A stretch of DNA of 64,000 nucleotides from NCBI RefSeq assembly GCF_000018285.1, contig NC_009901.1:4649001-4713000 (forward strand), given 5' to 3'. The notes under the pieces were generated by a model. That model was not told the origin of the DNA, searched no databases, and saw only the letters and a list, made by a program, of their open reading frames with translations. The translations under genes were made by a program, and so were the position numbers. Below, in pieces: positions 28,747 to 38,030 of this stretch. This DNA is from Shewanella pealeana ATCC 700345. GTDB lineage: Bacteria > Pseudomonadota > Gammaproteobacteria > Enterobacterales > Shewanellaceae. The number at the start of each line of letters is the position of its first letter. Positions within the stretch are counted from its first letter, which is position 1.

Positions 28747-29586
28747 ATGCCAACTTGCGAGCAGCTATTAGCTGAAAAGTTAAACTCTGAACACGTAAAC
28801 TCTGAACAGCCACACAATGAAAAGTTACCCTCAAAAATTCTAAATCCTATCTTAGTTCAAGGCGCGATGGACGTTGAAGTCGAGACTCTTATTGCCGCTC
28901 TAAACGATGTAAAACAAAAGACATATGGTGCGTGGACTTTCTGGGAAGGTCTATTAGATGGCTACCCAGTTGTGGTATCACGTACCGAGATTGGTTTGGC
29001 TAACGCCGCCGCATCAACCACTTTGGGCATTGCGCATTACCAGCCAAAAGTTATCATCAATCAGGGCACCTCTGGTGGCCACGATCCTAAGCTATTCCGC
29101 TCTGACATCGTGATTGGTGAAACCAGCTTTAACATGGGCGCGTACAAAATTGAGTTCGTTGAAAAAGGCCAAGGCATACACCCAACAACTTGGCAGAACT
29201 TCGATATGCCAATGTACCTGCGTGAAAACGGCGTGGTGGTTGAGCACAATCACTTTAAAGCCGACCCTACCCTAGTTGAAATCGCCCTTTCGCAAGCAAG
29301 CAGCTACACCCAAGGCAAAGTGGTACTGGGTAGAATTGGTAGCTGTGACGAATGGAACCGCGAAGTTGACCGTATTAACTGGTTCCACGAAACCATGGGC
29401 ACTTCAGTTGAAGAGATGGAAACCTCTGCGGCTGCGCAAGTAGCCGAAGCTTACAAGCTACCTTTTGTGAGTATTCGCGTGCTGTCTAATACCGACCAAC
29501 ATAAGCAAGACTTTGAGCCGCAAACGGCGATTGATTGTCAGGTTTATGTGCTTGATGTCATTAAGGCATTAATTAAGACCTTTTAG
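28747..29586 (+). CDS. Nucleosidase/phosphorylase-superfamily protein (MTA/SAH nucleosidase-like)
   Basis: The core (from about residue 35, [13 protein letters not shown]) has the PNP/UDP phosphorylase fold: [37 protein letters not shown] in adjoining segments and the C-terminal [29 protein letters not shown], where E-M-E and S/D positions match MTA/SAH nucleosidases. It probably cleaves a purine nucleoside. The N-terminus is uncertain: ATG 28747 gives 279 residues, a TTG at 28732 is open, and the domain itself begins near 28855. The next gene encodes a nucleoside transporter, supporting nucleoside salvage. The family usually starts at the core, so the 35-residue extension is odd. Confidence 0.8.
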   Translation: MPTCEQLLAEKLNSEHVNSEQPHNEKLPSKILNPILVQGAMDVEVETLIAALNDVKQKTYGAWTFWEGLLDGYPVVVSRTEIGLANAAASTTLGIAHYQPKVIINQGTSGGHDPKLFRSDIVIGETSFNMGAYKIEFVEKGQGIHPTTWQNFDMPMYLRENGVVVEHNHFKADPTLVEIALSQASSYTQGKVVLGRIGSCDEWNREVDRINWFHETMGTSVEEMETSAAAQVAEAYKLPFVSIRVLSNTDQHKQDFEPQTAIDCQVYVLDVIKALIKTF

Positions 29587-29746
29587 TAACGACGATGGGG
29601 ATACAACTTGTATCCCCATCTCGTTAGTGCTCGCCTAAAAGTGCTTCATTTAATGCTTAACCGCATTAAAAAGTAGGCAGAGCGTTAGCTAATACCTTTC
29701 TTTAACTTATTTAAGTTATTAACTTATTTAGCAATAGACAAAATAA

Positions 29747-31015
29747 ATGCAAATTTTAATCAGTATTGTTGGCATCATCGCCCTGCTTGCAGTGGCCTTT
29801 CTTGCGTCTGAAAATCGTAAAGCCATTAATTACCGCACAGTCGGAATGGCGTTTTTACTGCAGTTAATCATGGGTGCATTTGTCATCTATTCATCGTTTG
29901 GCCAAGCCGTTATTTTTAATATGGCAGAAGCGGTTTCGACCGTGATTGGCTACAGCAACGAAGGCATGTCGTTTATGTTTGGCGGCCTTGTTAGCGATAA
30001 GATGTATGAACTGTTTGGCCCAGGCGGCTTCGTTATCGCCTTTAAAGTTCTACCAATTATCGTGTTTTTCTCGGCGATTTCGGCGGTGCTGTACTATCTC
30101 GGAATTATGCAATGGGTGGTTCGTATTGTGGGCGGCGCACTGCAAAAAATCCTTAATACCAGCAAAGCGGAATCTATGTCTGCCAGTGCCAACATCTTCT
30201 TAGGTGTGACGGAAGCGCCACTGCTGATTAAGCCTTATATTCCTAAGATGAGCCGTGCTGAATTGTTTGCGGTAATGTGTGGTGGTTTGGCGTCAATTGC
30301 AGGCACCATGCTAGCGGGTTATGCCCAGCTAGGCATTAAGATGGAATATCTATTAGCAGCCTCGTTTATGGCGGCGCCGGGCGGTTTACTGTTTGCTAAG
30401 TTATTGATCCCGCAAACCGAGAAAGTAAACGATCAAGACCTAACAGTTGTAGAAGAGAACCCACCAGCCAACATTATTGATGCTGCCACAACTGGCACCA
30501 TGAACGGCCTGTCACTGGCCATGGCTGTGGGCGCTATGCTGTTTGCTTTTGTCAGCTTAGTCGCGCTAATGAATGGCATGCTAGGTGGCATTGGCAACTG
30601 GTTTGGCTTTGACGGTCTAAGCTTACAGCTGATCCTTGGCTACCTGTTTGCCCCTATCGCTTGGCTAATGGGTGTGGCTTGGGATGAAGCGCTGTTAGCA
30701 GGCTCGTTCATCGGCCAGAAGATAGTGATCAACGAGTTCTTTGCATATATCAACTTGGCACCTTACCTAAGTGGTGATGCGATTGTTGAGGCAACAGGCA
30801 TGCCTATGTCTGAGCGTACGCAAGTGATTCTATCGTTTGCACTGTGTGGCTTTGCTAACTTAGGCACGGTAGCGATTGCGATTGCCGGCATTGGTGGTTT
30901 AGTACCTGAGCGCCGCTCTGAAATTGCATCACTTGGCTTAAAAGCACTGTTTGCAGGTATCTTGTCAAACCTAATGGCAGCAACCATTGCTGGCTTGTTT
31001 ATGAGCCTGGCTTAA
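29747..31015 (+). CDS. NupC/CNT-family concentrative nucleoside transporter
   Basis: A 422-residue inner-membrane protein with about ten helices. It contains GGLVSDKMYELFGPGGFVIAFKVLPIIVFFSA and SANIFLGVTEAPLLIKPYIPKMSRAEL in adjoining segments, the central CNT motif that forms the nucleoside and sodium/proton sites. C-terminal CGFANLGTVAIAIAGIGGLVPERR is also typical. It lies 160 bp after the nucleosidase gene, separated by a perfect hairpin (GATGGGGATACAA, 29594 on) without T tail, so the two may be cotranscribed with differential stability. Confidence 0.93.
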   Translation: MQILISIVGIIALLAVAFLASENRKAINYRTVGMAFLLQLIMGAFVIYSSFGQAVIFNMAEAVSTVIGYSNEGMSFMFGGLVSDKMYELFGPGGFVIAFKVLPIIVFFSAISAVLYYLGIMQWVVRIVGGALQKILNTSKAESMSASANIFLGVTEAPLLIKPYIPKMSRAELFAVMCGGLASIAGTMLAGYAQLGIKMEYLLAASFMAAPGGLLFAKLLIPQTEKVNDQDLTVVEENPPANIIDAATTGTMNGLSLAMAVGAMLFAFVSLVALMNGMLGGIGNWFGFDGLSLQLILGYLFAPIAWLMGVAWDEALLAGSFIGQKIVINEFFAYINLAPYLSGDAIVEATGMPMSERTQVILSFALCGFANLGTVAIAIAGIGGLVPERRSEIASLGLKALFAGILSNLMAATIAGLFMSLA

Positions 31016-31086
31016 GCAAGCAGCTTGTGATGCTGCAGCGCTCTGCATCATCTGGGTGATATTGACACCGCCTCGCTGTAGGCATA

Positions 31087-31118
31087 AAAATGGCCGCTAT
31101 TAGCGGCCATTTTGTTTT
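31087..31118. terminator. Bidirectional terminator between nupC-like and the lipoprotein gene
   Basis: A 12-13-bp stem AAAATGGCCGCTA/TAGCGGCCATTTT with a minimal loop. A-rich left, T-rich right. It separates convergent genes. Confidence 0.88.
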
Positions 31119-31140
31119 CTATGTTTTCACTCTTGCTGTT

Positions 31141-34110
31141 TTACTTATGAATGATTAACCGCTCACCGGTCAGCTCATCGATGGCGTAAATCGCTTCAAG
31201 ATCATAATCAACGATAAAAAATTGCTGAAGAGCACCAGAGTATACGCCGGTATCAAAATCAAATGGCGTTGCGCCGCTACCAACAAACTTGCCTGAAAGC
31301 TCAGTATATTCACCCGTTGATTGATCCACTTTATAGAGCCCAGAATTAGCATTACCATTGATGGCAATAAGCTCATTACCCGCCCAGATAAGACTTTCAA
31401 TACTGTTTGATGATAAGTTTGGCATCAACTTGTCTTTTGAGAACCAAGTTAAACTTCCATCACCGGTAGAAATTTGAACTAAGTTATCATCCATTTCTAC
31501 AATGAGTGCCTCACCATCGGGGCTGAGAGTCAATGAATCTATTCGATCATACTCAAACTCTGTGCCGATATAGTCTAAATTACTGCTAAAATCTGTGACT
31601 TCGCCACTATCAAGATTGATCTTTTTCCAGAAAAGCTCATCAATCCAGTTTTCACCGTCATAGTAATTATTTTCGGTTAAGGTGAAGGCTAAATTCTTGT
31701 CAAAATCGATAGCAAACTCAGACTGCATATCCTCAATTAAAGCAATATTGATAATATCCAGCGTATCGAATTCAAAAAAGTACAGGCCTCCAGCGTCATA
31801 ATCTTTGGTCAAGTAAAAACCGGACTCAACAGGGTTTACAGTAACGTATTGTTCAAAGTAAAAGTTAGGTTGCTCATCGATGTCATTATTAACGGATAGA
31901 TCGAATACTGTTTCTAACTGGCTATTATCGGTTGCATCAATCGGGAACCGATACATTGCAGGGCTCTCATCGCTGCTATAGTAAAGCGACTTTTCATCAC
32001 TCGATAAAGCAATGCTTCTAGGGTACCTAGATAAGTTAATATTGACGCTGTCATTACCTGACGCAACAAACGCCCCACTATCTAAGTTATAGGTGATGAG
32101 CATCTGTACACCTTCATCCCAAATATGCACATCTCGACCTGCAACATGTGCACTTTCAACTTCTTCAAAAGGGGATATTAGGTTTCTAAAATCGGCAAAA
32201 CTCTCGACGATTTGTAAGTTAAGGTCAAAGGTAATCGCCCCCTCATCGATAATCAGCGTCAGTTTATTGCCCTGTTCATCATAGATAAAGTCTTTATAAA
32301 ACCTTAAAGAGAGGTCCAAGCTGTCGATATCAGCTTGATAATCACTCCCCTGCCATATAATGCTCATCTGATCATTAACTTGATCAATTTTATATAGCTT
32401 TGGCGTGCCTACATCTCCCCAGAGCAAGTCACCATTGTGATATTGCAGCTCGTAGCCCCTATCGACCTCGATTCCAAAATCTGACTTTGCCGCATATAGC
32501 TGAGTCTTAATCCCAGTAGTCAGGTCAATTTCAAAAATAGTACCGTCAGAGTGCCAATCAGGAATAAGCAGCTTGTTATTATCTCCATTAAACACAATGG
32601 AATTAAATGCCTCATAACGCAGATCTTGGAACAGCACGGTAGTTGTAAAACTTGCAAGATCTAATGCCACCACTGTTAATCCGTATGTCTCAACAGCCGT
32701 CTCTAAAGTCCCTGCTATCACTAATCGGTTGCTGGCTTCATCGACAACGGCCTGTTCAGGTTCAAAATCGAAATCTGCTGTAGCTTGAAAAATGATGCTT
32801 CGCTCATCTGTCACTAGGTTATGCTGAATAATCTGCTTGCTGCTGTCATTAATAAGGTAAACATGATCACCAAAGGCAGTGAGACTCTCATTTTCCAAAA
32901 TGAATGGCTTAGTATGCTTAATTGTTCTTTCAAAATTCTTGTATTCAAGCGTTTGGGTTGGCAGTACGCTCGTTTCAGGAGTTATTTCTAGCGTTTCTAG
33001 CTCGGCAATCGGTAGCGTGACGGTCCAGTTAAGAAAGTTATCAGAGCTAGTAACTGCTTCTCCATTAACCATTAAGCTCGATAGCTCAAATGAGCTGATC
33101 CCTCTGATTACAGTTGATCTCGCATCGGTTATTGCGCTGGCAGGTGGGTAAACGAGAGTAACCTCAACAATATCTCTAGGTAACAGCGTTATAGCAAACT
33201 CTTTCTCCAGTGCGTTATAACCATCACTGACTTGAAGCTGAACAGTCAAGCTGACACTCTCTGCAATAGAGGAAGGCGTCGTTAGCTGCACTACACCATT
33301 CGAACTTGAAACTCCAAACCCATCGGCAGAATCCTTAAGCGTCCATGAAATTTCTAAGCTATCGCTGTCGCTATCGGAAACAGTAACAGGGAAGCTCAGA
33401 TCTTCACCTAACTGGAAGCTGTAACTTTCAGTCTCTGCAGTGATTAATGGTACAAGATTAGGTTTAATAATGACCAAGAATTCTTTTGTCTGCGCGTTAT
33501 ACCCATCACTGACTTGAAGTACGGCGGTTAAACTTACACTCTCTTCAATATAGATGGGCGCTGTTAGCTGTACGCCACCGTCACTACTTGAAATATCATA
33601 ACCTTCAGGTGAATCTTTTAATTCCCATAAGATATATAAGTCATCACTGTCGCTATCAGTAATCGTAACAGGAAAGCTCAGATCTTCACCTAACTGGAAG
33701 CTGTATGCATCAGCATCGTAGCTAATTTGCGGCGCAAGGTTTTGAGTAATTGATATTTGAGTTTGTAAGGAGACTTCACTACTTCCATCAGACACACTGA
33801 CCTGAACGGTAACAAGTACCCCCTGTTCTAATGGGGCTGTAACAACAAGCCGAACTTCATAATCACTGAGTTTTTCAAGCGTGACTTGAGATGGAGCATC
33901 TACTAAAAGCCAAGAAACCTGAAAATCATCACCATCTTTATCAGAAGCTAATGCAGCTAAAGATATAACCTCACCTTCCTGATACTCAGTTTTCTCAACT
34001 AATAGCTGAATTTCTGGCGGTATATTGTCAGGGGTAGAACTGTCTGATGGACAGCCTGTTAGCAGTAAAGAAGTGAATAAAAATAGCGCAGTTCGGTAGG
34101 AGGAAATCAT
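31141..34110 (-). CDS. Large lipoprotein with tandem Ig/cadherin-like repeats and a beta-propeller-like region
   Basis: I do not recognise a named gene. From the ATG at 34110 (AAGGGG ribosome-binding site) the 989-residue protein starts with a lipoprotein signal ending LLLTG-C20. About residues 30-310 contain three Ig/PKD-like domains; the second and third are near-identical (YSFQLGEDLSFPVTITDSDSD versus YSFQLGEDLSFPVTVSDSDSD in part). After about residue 400, repeated short blades (for example LTTGIKTQLYAAKSDFG, NLDSGAFVASGND, STGEYTELSGKFVG) suggest a propeller. It is probably outer-membrane or surface anchored. No enzyme motif seen. A candidate FNR box lies upstream. Confidence 0.75.
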   Translation of the reverse strand: MISSYRTALFLFTSLLLTGCPSDSSTPDNIPPEIQLLVEKTEYQEGEVISLAALASDKDGDDFQVSWLLVDAPSQVTLEKLSDYEVRLVVTAPLEQGVLVTVQVSVSDGSSEVSLQTQISITQNLAPQISYDADAYSFQLGEDLSFPVTITDSDSDDLYILWELKDSPEGYDISSSDGGVQLTAPIYIEESVSLTAVLQVSDGYNAQTKEFLVIIKPNLVPLITAETESYSFQLGEDLSFPVTVSDSDSDSLEISWTLKDSADGFGVSSSNGVVQLTTPSSIAESVSLTVQLQVSDGYNALEKEFAITLLPRDIVEVTLVYPPASAITDARSTVIRGISSFELSSLMVNGEAVTSSDNFLNWTVTLPIAELETLEITPETSVLPTQTLEYKNFERTIKHTKPFILENESLTAFGDHVYLINDSSKQIIQHNLVTDERSIIFQATADFDFEPEQAVVDEASNRLVIAGTLETAVETYGLTVVALDLASFTTTVLFQDLRYEAFNSIVFNGDNNKLLIPDWHSDGTIFEIDLTTGIKTQLYAAKSDFGIEVDRGYELQYHNGDLLWGDVGTPKLYKIDQVNDQMSIIWQGSDYQADIDSLDLSLRFYKDFIYDEQGNKLTLIIDEGAITFDLNLQIVESFADFRNLISPFEEVESAHVAGRDVHIWDEGVQMLITYNLDSGAFVASGNDSVNINLSRYPRSIALSSDEKSLYYSSDESPAMYRFPIDATDNSQLETVFDLSVNNDIDEQPNFYFEQYVTVNPVESGFYLTKDYDAGGLYFFEFDTLDIINIALIEDMQSEFAIDFDKNLAFTLTENNYYDGENWIDELFWKKINLDSGEVTDFSSNLDYIGTEFEYDRIDSLTLSPDGEALIVEMDDNLVQISTGDGSLTWFSKDKLMPNLSSNSIESLIWAGNELIAINGNANSGLYKVDQSTGEYTELSGKFVGSGATPFDFDTGVYSGALQQFFIVDYDLEAIYAIDELTGERLIIHK

Positions 34111-34162
34111 TGTGACCCCTTTGTTATTTACATTTCCCAAACAAAGGTATCACAACAAAACA

Positions 34163-34176
34163 ATGATCTACATCAA
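34163..34176 (-). promoter_or_regulatory. Candidate FNR (EtrA)-type box
   Basis: On the minus strand the sequence is TTGAT-GTAG-ATCAT, matching the FNR consensus TTGAT-N4-ATCAA at nine of ten positions. It is 53 bp upstream of the lipoprotein ATG at 34110. No clear -10 lies at the class II distance. Confidence 0.5.
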
Positions 34177-34268
34177 AAAACTCTTCAGTTTTTGGTAAAA
34201 CTGAGTCTGTTTTAGCGATTTTTTCCTAATAACGTACCTAGGCTATAGCTGCGAACGACGATTTATAA

Positions 34269-34919
34269 TCAATTACTTTCTGACAGTTCACCACCACGCG
34301 TCATCGGCGTAATATTGGCTCGTGCTTGTTCAAAAGCGGTTTCGGCGTCACCGGAACAGATAGCTTGCACGAGTGCTTGGTGACTTGAGGCACTGTCAGA
34401 CAGATCATAATCTTGGTGGGTAAGCGCAATATATGCCTGCAATGGATATAAGATCTGCTTATATTGGCTTTGCATGCGCACACTGCCGCAGATCTCAATG
34501 ATCAACTGGTGTAATTGCCAGTCCATTTCGCTAATGCGGCGGGTGTCATCACTGTGTTGTAAACACAGCAATTGATATTCTTGAAAAAAATCGGCTAAAC
34601 GGGTTTTGTCTGTTTTACTGGCCCACTTGGCTGCCATCGCGGCGGCTTCGCCTTCTAGGGCGACGCGTAAATGATATAACTCCCACAAGTCTTGCTCGTT
34701 AATCTCAACCACTTGCCAGCCTGAATAAGGCTTTTGGATCACTAAGCCTTCGTTCACTAACGAATTTAGTGCCATACGCACAGTGCTGCGCGATAACTCT
34801 AACTGCTTAGCTAACGCACTTTCCACCAGCTTTTCGCCTAACTTGATGTGGCCTTCTAATATATGCGTTCGCAGATAACGGATGGCTTGAGACTCTAAAC
34901 TTTCTTTGGTGATTTTCAT
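34269..34919 (-). CDS. GntR-family regulator (FCD subfamily)
   Basis: The 216-residue protein (ATG 34919, MKITKESLESQAIRYLRTHI) has a GntR winged HTH at about 10-70 (LGEKLVESALAKQLELSRSTVRMALNSLVNEGLVIQ) and an all-helical FCD effector domain at about 75-210. An upstream TTG (34973) is open but unlikely. FCD proteins often sense sugar acids or other carboxylates and bind TNGT-type palindromes; such a palindrome lies before the split lyase genes. It is the most distal gene of the minus-strand catabolic group. Confidence 0.85.
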   Translation of the reverse strand: MKITKESLESQAIRYLRTHILEGHIKLGEKLVESALAKQLELSRSTVRMALNSLVNEGLVIQKPYSGWQVVEINEQDLWELYHLRVALEGEAAAMAAKWASKTDKTRLADFFQEYQLLCLQHSDDTRRISEMDWQLHQLIIEICGSVRMQSQYKQILYPLQAYIALTHQDYDLSDSASSHQALVQAICSGDAETAFEQARANITPMTRGGELSESN

Positions 34920-35000
34920 ATCGTTTACTGATGGATCAAATAGTGATTGCGTATAATGTAAGTGATTGAACAAGCTAAATAAAGTTAAACCATGCAGGAT

Positions 35001-35903
35001 TTACGTCAACATAGCTTCTCGGACAAACTGCATAAAACTATGGGCTTGTGGCGATAACGACTTATTCTTACGGGTTAAAATATAATAAGCGCGCTGATGA
35101 CGCACCTTTAACTCAGGAAACGGCATCACCAAACGACCATCGGCTAACTCTTCTTGGATCTGCTGATAGGCACAAACAGCAACCCCTAAACCACTCATCG
35201 CTAGCGACATCACCACTTGGCTCTCACTGGCATAATGGCACTTTTGTAGCTCTAAGCGAGCCACCGGATAATAATTAAGCCAATACTTCCAATCGAAATT
35301 GTCTCGGTCATGGATAATGTTGGCCTTAGCCAAGTCTGCCGGTACAGTCAGAGGTTTGCGCTTGAGGTACTCTGGCGAGCACACAGGCACATAATCCAAG
35401 CTGCACAAAAACTGCGAATCAAAGCCTTCCCATTCACCGTCACCCCATTTTATCGCTAACTCAGTTTGCGGTAAAAAATCAAAGTGATTGGTGGTCAGCA
35501 TCTGCCCGACCAATAAGTTAGGGTGCTGGGCTAAAAATTTCGGTAATAATTTACTGACAACCTGGCGGCTAAAAACCGGCTCCATCTCAATATGTAAGGT
35601 GTAATGCTCGGCATTATTATGAAAGCCATCCACCACGCCCATTAATTCTTGGATGGGCTGATTAACCTGTAACAGTAATCGCTGTCCATCTTCTGTTAGT
35701 TGGATGTGTCGTCCGCCACGATAAAACAACTTGGTACGTAGCACGGCTTCAAGCTTGGCCACTTGTTGGCTAATGGCTGACTGCGTAAGACAAAGCTCAC
35801 GGCTGGCCTCGGTAAAGCTTTGTTTATCTGCCACCGCTTTAAATGCCATAAACCAAGATAACTGCGGTAAGCGGGCACTTGAACTAACTTGAGTTGTATT
35901 CAT
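35001..35903 (-). CDS. LysR-family transcriptional regulator (GcvA-like)
   Basis: The 300-residue protein has an N-terminal winged HTH (about 15-75; AVADKQSFTEASRELCLTQSAISQQVAKLEAVL) and a periplasmic-binding-like effector domain. The body resembles GcvA/AmpR-type LysR proteins (GLGVAVCAYQQIQEELADGRLVMPFPE). It follows the lyase large-subunit gene by 93 bp and precedes gntR by about 80 bp. Two regulators at one small locus suggest control of both the lyase and transporter arms. Confidence 0.85.
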   Translation of the reverse strand: MNTTQVSSSARLPQLSWFMAFKAVADKQSFTEASRELCLTQSAISQQVAKLEAVLRTKLFYRGGRHIQLTEDGQRLLLQVNQPIQELMGVVDGFHNNAEHYTLHIEMEPVFSRQVVSKLLPKFLAQHPNLLVGQMLTTNHFDFLPQTELAIKWGDGEWEGFDSQFLCSLDYVPVCSPEYLKRKPLTVPADLAKANIIHDRDNFDWKYWLNYYPVARLELQKCHYASESQVVMSLAMSGLGVAVCAYQQIQEELADGRLVMPFPELKVRHQRAYYILTRKNKSLSPQAHSFMQFVREAMLT

Positions 35904-35996
35904 AACATCCTGCGATGGTAAGCCCTTAAACCTATATAAGTATAAGGGCGATGCTTAACTAGCTACTAGCGCTTAGCGGCTAGACGTTGAAAAAGC

Positions 35997-37178
35997 TTAA
36001 CAGCCTGGCTTAAAACGTAATACTGTTTCTAAGCGTTGGTCTTTTTGATACAAGCTACAATAGCTGTAACCTATCTCTTCAATATTGGTCTGCTGGCCTT
36101 GGGCAACCTTGCTAACTTTGGCCACGATGCGCTCAGCTACACTTTCTACACCTTCTTCGGCGCGCATGATACCAGATGCGTCAATATCTATATCTTCATT
36201 TAACAAATATTGGTTACCGCTCACACGGATCACTGGCACGATAGGGTTATTAAAGCCTGCGCCGCCGGTAGTCCATAAAATCAGATGCGCGCCCAGTGCC
36301 GCAAAGTGCATACCTGCGCTGCCACATAGGTGAGTGGCTTCCGACAGATAGAAACCCGCTGTGGTCGGCTTTTCATGGACTAGATGATTAATCTGCAATA
36401 CATCTTGAATTGCACGAGTACCGGTTTTGCTCAGTGCACCAAAAGACTTCTCTTCTAATGTAGTAAGGCCACCGACACTGTTACCAATACTCATGGTTTC
36501 TACTTCTGCGCCGTCAACATGCCAACGCGCCTCTTCTTGATGGATTAAGCGTTCTAATTTATCGGCCACCTCAGTGCTAACCGCGCGCTGACGTAAAATG
36601 GATTCGCAACCGACTAATTCGATAAGCTCACCGGCAATGGCGGTTGCGCCCATATCGACTAAGGTGTCGACTGCTCGGCCAACACTCGGGTTTGAAGCAA
36701 TGCCCGAGCTAGTATCAGAACCGCCGCACTTAACACCGATGATCAGCTCTGAGATCGGCTTTTCTACGCGAGGAGCGTCTTGTGCTGCTTGCTGTAGTTG
36801 CTGCGCTAATTCTTTACCTTGGTTAATCGTGGCGCGGGTGCCTTGCTGTTTCATGCACACTAATGAAAACGCAGGTCGGCCAGTTTCACGAATTGGTGCA
36901 GCTACGATTTCAGGATCGATACTGCCACAGCCCATGGCGAGTACCAGCACACCGGCCACATTCGGGTTATTGCCCGTATGGATCATGGTGTTGATCATCT
37001 CTTCGTTACCACCATACATACAGGTGTTGTAGTTAGTGACCACGATACCGTTATCGATACTGTCGGCAATGGCACGAGCTATGCCATCACAACATTCATC
37101 TACCGCCATAATCAATACATGATTACGAATACCCACGCTGCCGTCTGTACGGCCAAAACCAATAAAGCTATTCATCAT
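35997..37178 (-). CDS. UxaA/SuyB-type dehydratase or lyase, large subunit
   Basis: The 393-residue protein is the catalytic part of the UxaA/GarD family (FIGFGRTDGSVGIRNHVLIMAVDECCDGI; KCGGSDTSSGIASNPSVGRA; TTGGAGFNNPIVPVIRVSGN). Here it is separate from the small SAF-domain subunit, an arrangement shared by (2R)-sulfolactate sulfo-lyase SuyAB and by some altronate or galactarate dehydratases, so the substrate cannot be fixed. Metal or iron dependence is family knowledge. Its start overlaps the stop of the small subunit gene by 4 bp. A second ATG three bases later is possible. Confidence 0.82.
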   Translation of the reverse strand: MMNSFIGFGRTDGSVGIRNHVLIMAVDECCDGIARAIADSIDNGIVVTNYNTCMYGGNEEMINTMIHTGNNPNVAGVLVLAMGCGSIDPEIVAAPIRETGRPAFSLVCMKQQGTRATINQGKELAQQLQQAAQDAPRVEKPISELIIGVKCGGSDTSSGIASNPSVGRAVDTLVDMGATAIAGELIELVGCESILRQRAVSTEVADKLERLIHQEEARWHVDGAEVETMSIGNSVGGLTTLEEKSFGALSKTGTRAIQDVLQINHLVHEKPTTAGFYLSEATHLCGSAGMHFAALGAHLILWTTGGAGFNNPIVPVIRVSGNQYLLNEDIDIDASGIMRAEEGVESVAERIVAKVSKVAQGQQTNIEEIGYSYCSLYQKDQRLETVLRFKPGC

Positions 37179-37510
37179 GCTTGTTCAATCCGCATCTGTT
37201 TAATAATTTCTTGAATGATGTTGTCGGGAATATCTAATCGTTGGCTACGCACATTTTGCACATGAGCTAACTCACCACGCGGTATTGCCTTAATGGCTAC
37301 GCCTACTGGATAGCTTGCCTTAGTAATAAGCTGTTGGGCTGCTATGTCAGTTAGTGCCACTTTATTACCAAAAGTAATGGCTTGCAGGCAGGTCACAAGA
37401 TCAATGACTTGGTTATTGGTTGAGATAATTTCTATCTCATCGCCTTTGACGGCATCAACAAGCAGCGTTGCGACGTTGTCGGCTGGATCGAGTTGAATGG
37501 CTTTTTTCAT
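37175..37510 (-). CDS. UxaA/SuyA-type small subunit (SAF domain)
   Basis: The 111-residue protein (ATG 37510, MKKAIQLDPADNVATLL) is a stand-alone SAF domain (AITFGNKVALTDIAAQQLITKASYPVGVAIKAIPRGELAHVQNVRSQR in adjoining segments). It is the partner of the overlapping large subunit. An open frame continues upstream to 37537 but runs through the palindromic operator, so the ATG next to GAGAAAG is better. Role of SAF domains in this family is substrate positioning and closing the active site. Confidence 0.82.
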   Translation of the reverse strand: MKKAIQLDPADNVATLLVDAVKGDEIEIISTNNQVIDLVTCLQAITFGNKVALTDIAAQQLITKASYPVGVAIKAIPRGELAHVQNVRSQRLDIPDNIIQEIIKQMRIEQA

Positions 37511-37520
37511 GCTTTCTCGC

Positions 37521-37551
37521 GCTAGATTGTAGGACAATCCTACAATCTAGC
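37521..37551 (-). promoter_or_regulatory. Perfect 14-bp-arm palindrome, probable GntR operator
   Basis: GCTAGATTGTAGGA (37521-37534), 3-bp centre, then the exact complement to 37551. The core TTGTAGGA-N3-TCCTACAA resembles operators of FCD-type GntR proteins. It lies 11 bp upstream of the small-subunit ATG, so binding would block initiation, or the hairpin could fold in the mRNA. A T7 tract follows on the plus strand, but no plus-strand gene ends here, so a terminator role is less likely. Confidence 0.75.
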
Positions 37552-37559
37552 CTTTTTTT

Positions 37560-38030
37560 ACTATTTATCAATCCACAAATGCGCTATTTGCGCGCTAAAA
37601 CTAGCGGCGATTATATGAAGTGTGATGCAGCATCCATTTTAAGACCTATCTCTTTTGCTAATAACAAAGATAGGCTCTGCGAACGAGACGTCTGCTTTTT
37701 TAGCCTGCCGCCACCGAAAACCACGACTTCACCAGCAAAGAGCTAAGCCAACCCACATCATTCATCAACAATAAACACAAGCTCGCAACCCCCGTCACAC
37801 CGTTATCACCTAACTTGAGTAACGCCACTATTTTACCGCGTGATTCAATAGTCACAGCATTAAAACCACATGCGTGATCCAGTTCAAACTATTACATTTG
37901 GTAATGAGGGAATAAGTTTTTATTGTTGTCACTCAGCGCCAACCTCGCTCAAAATCCGCCCGAATAAAATTCCCCGATGTGGCTTACACCCAAGCGTAAG
38001 CCGCATTACTACTTTTGTAAGGATGTAGTT
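37560..38030. other. Divergent control region before the BCCT gene
   Basis: No supported gene. It must hold the promoters of the split lyase operon (left) and the transporter operon (right). An inverted repeat GGCTTAC-N8-GTAAGCC lies near 37981-38002, about 30 bp before the transporter start. I did not find a second copy of the TTGTAGGA palindrome. Confidence 0.45.
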
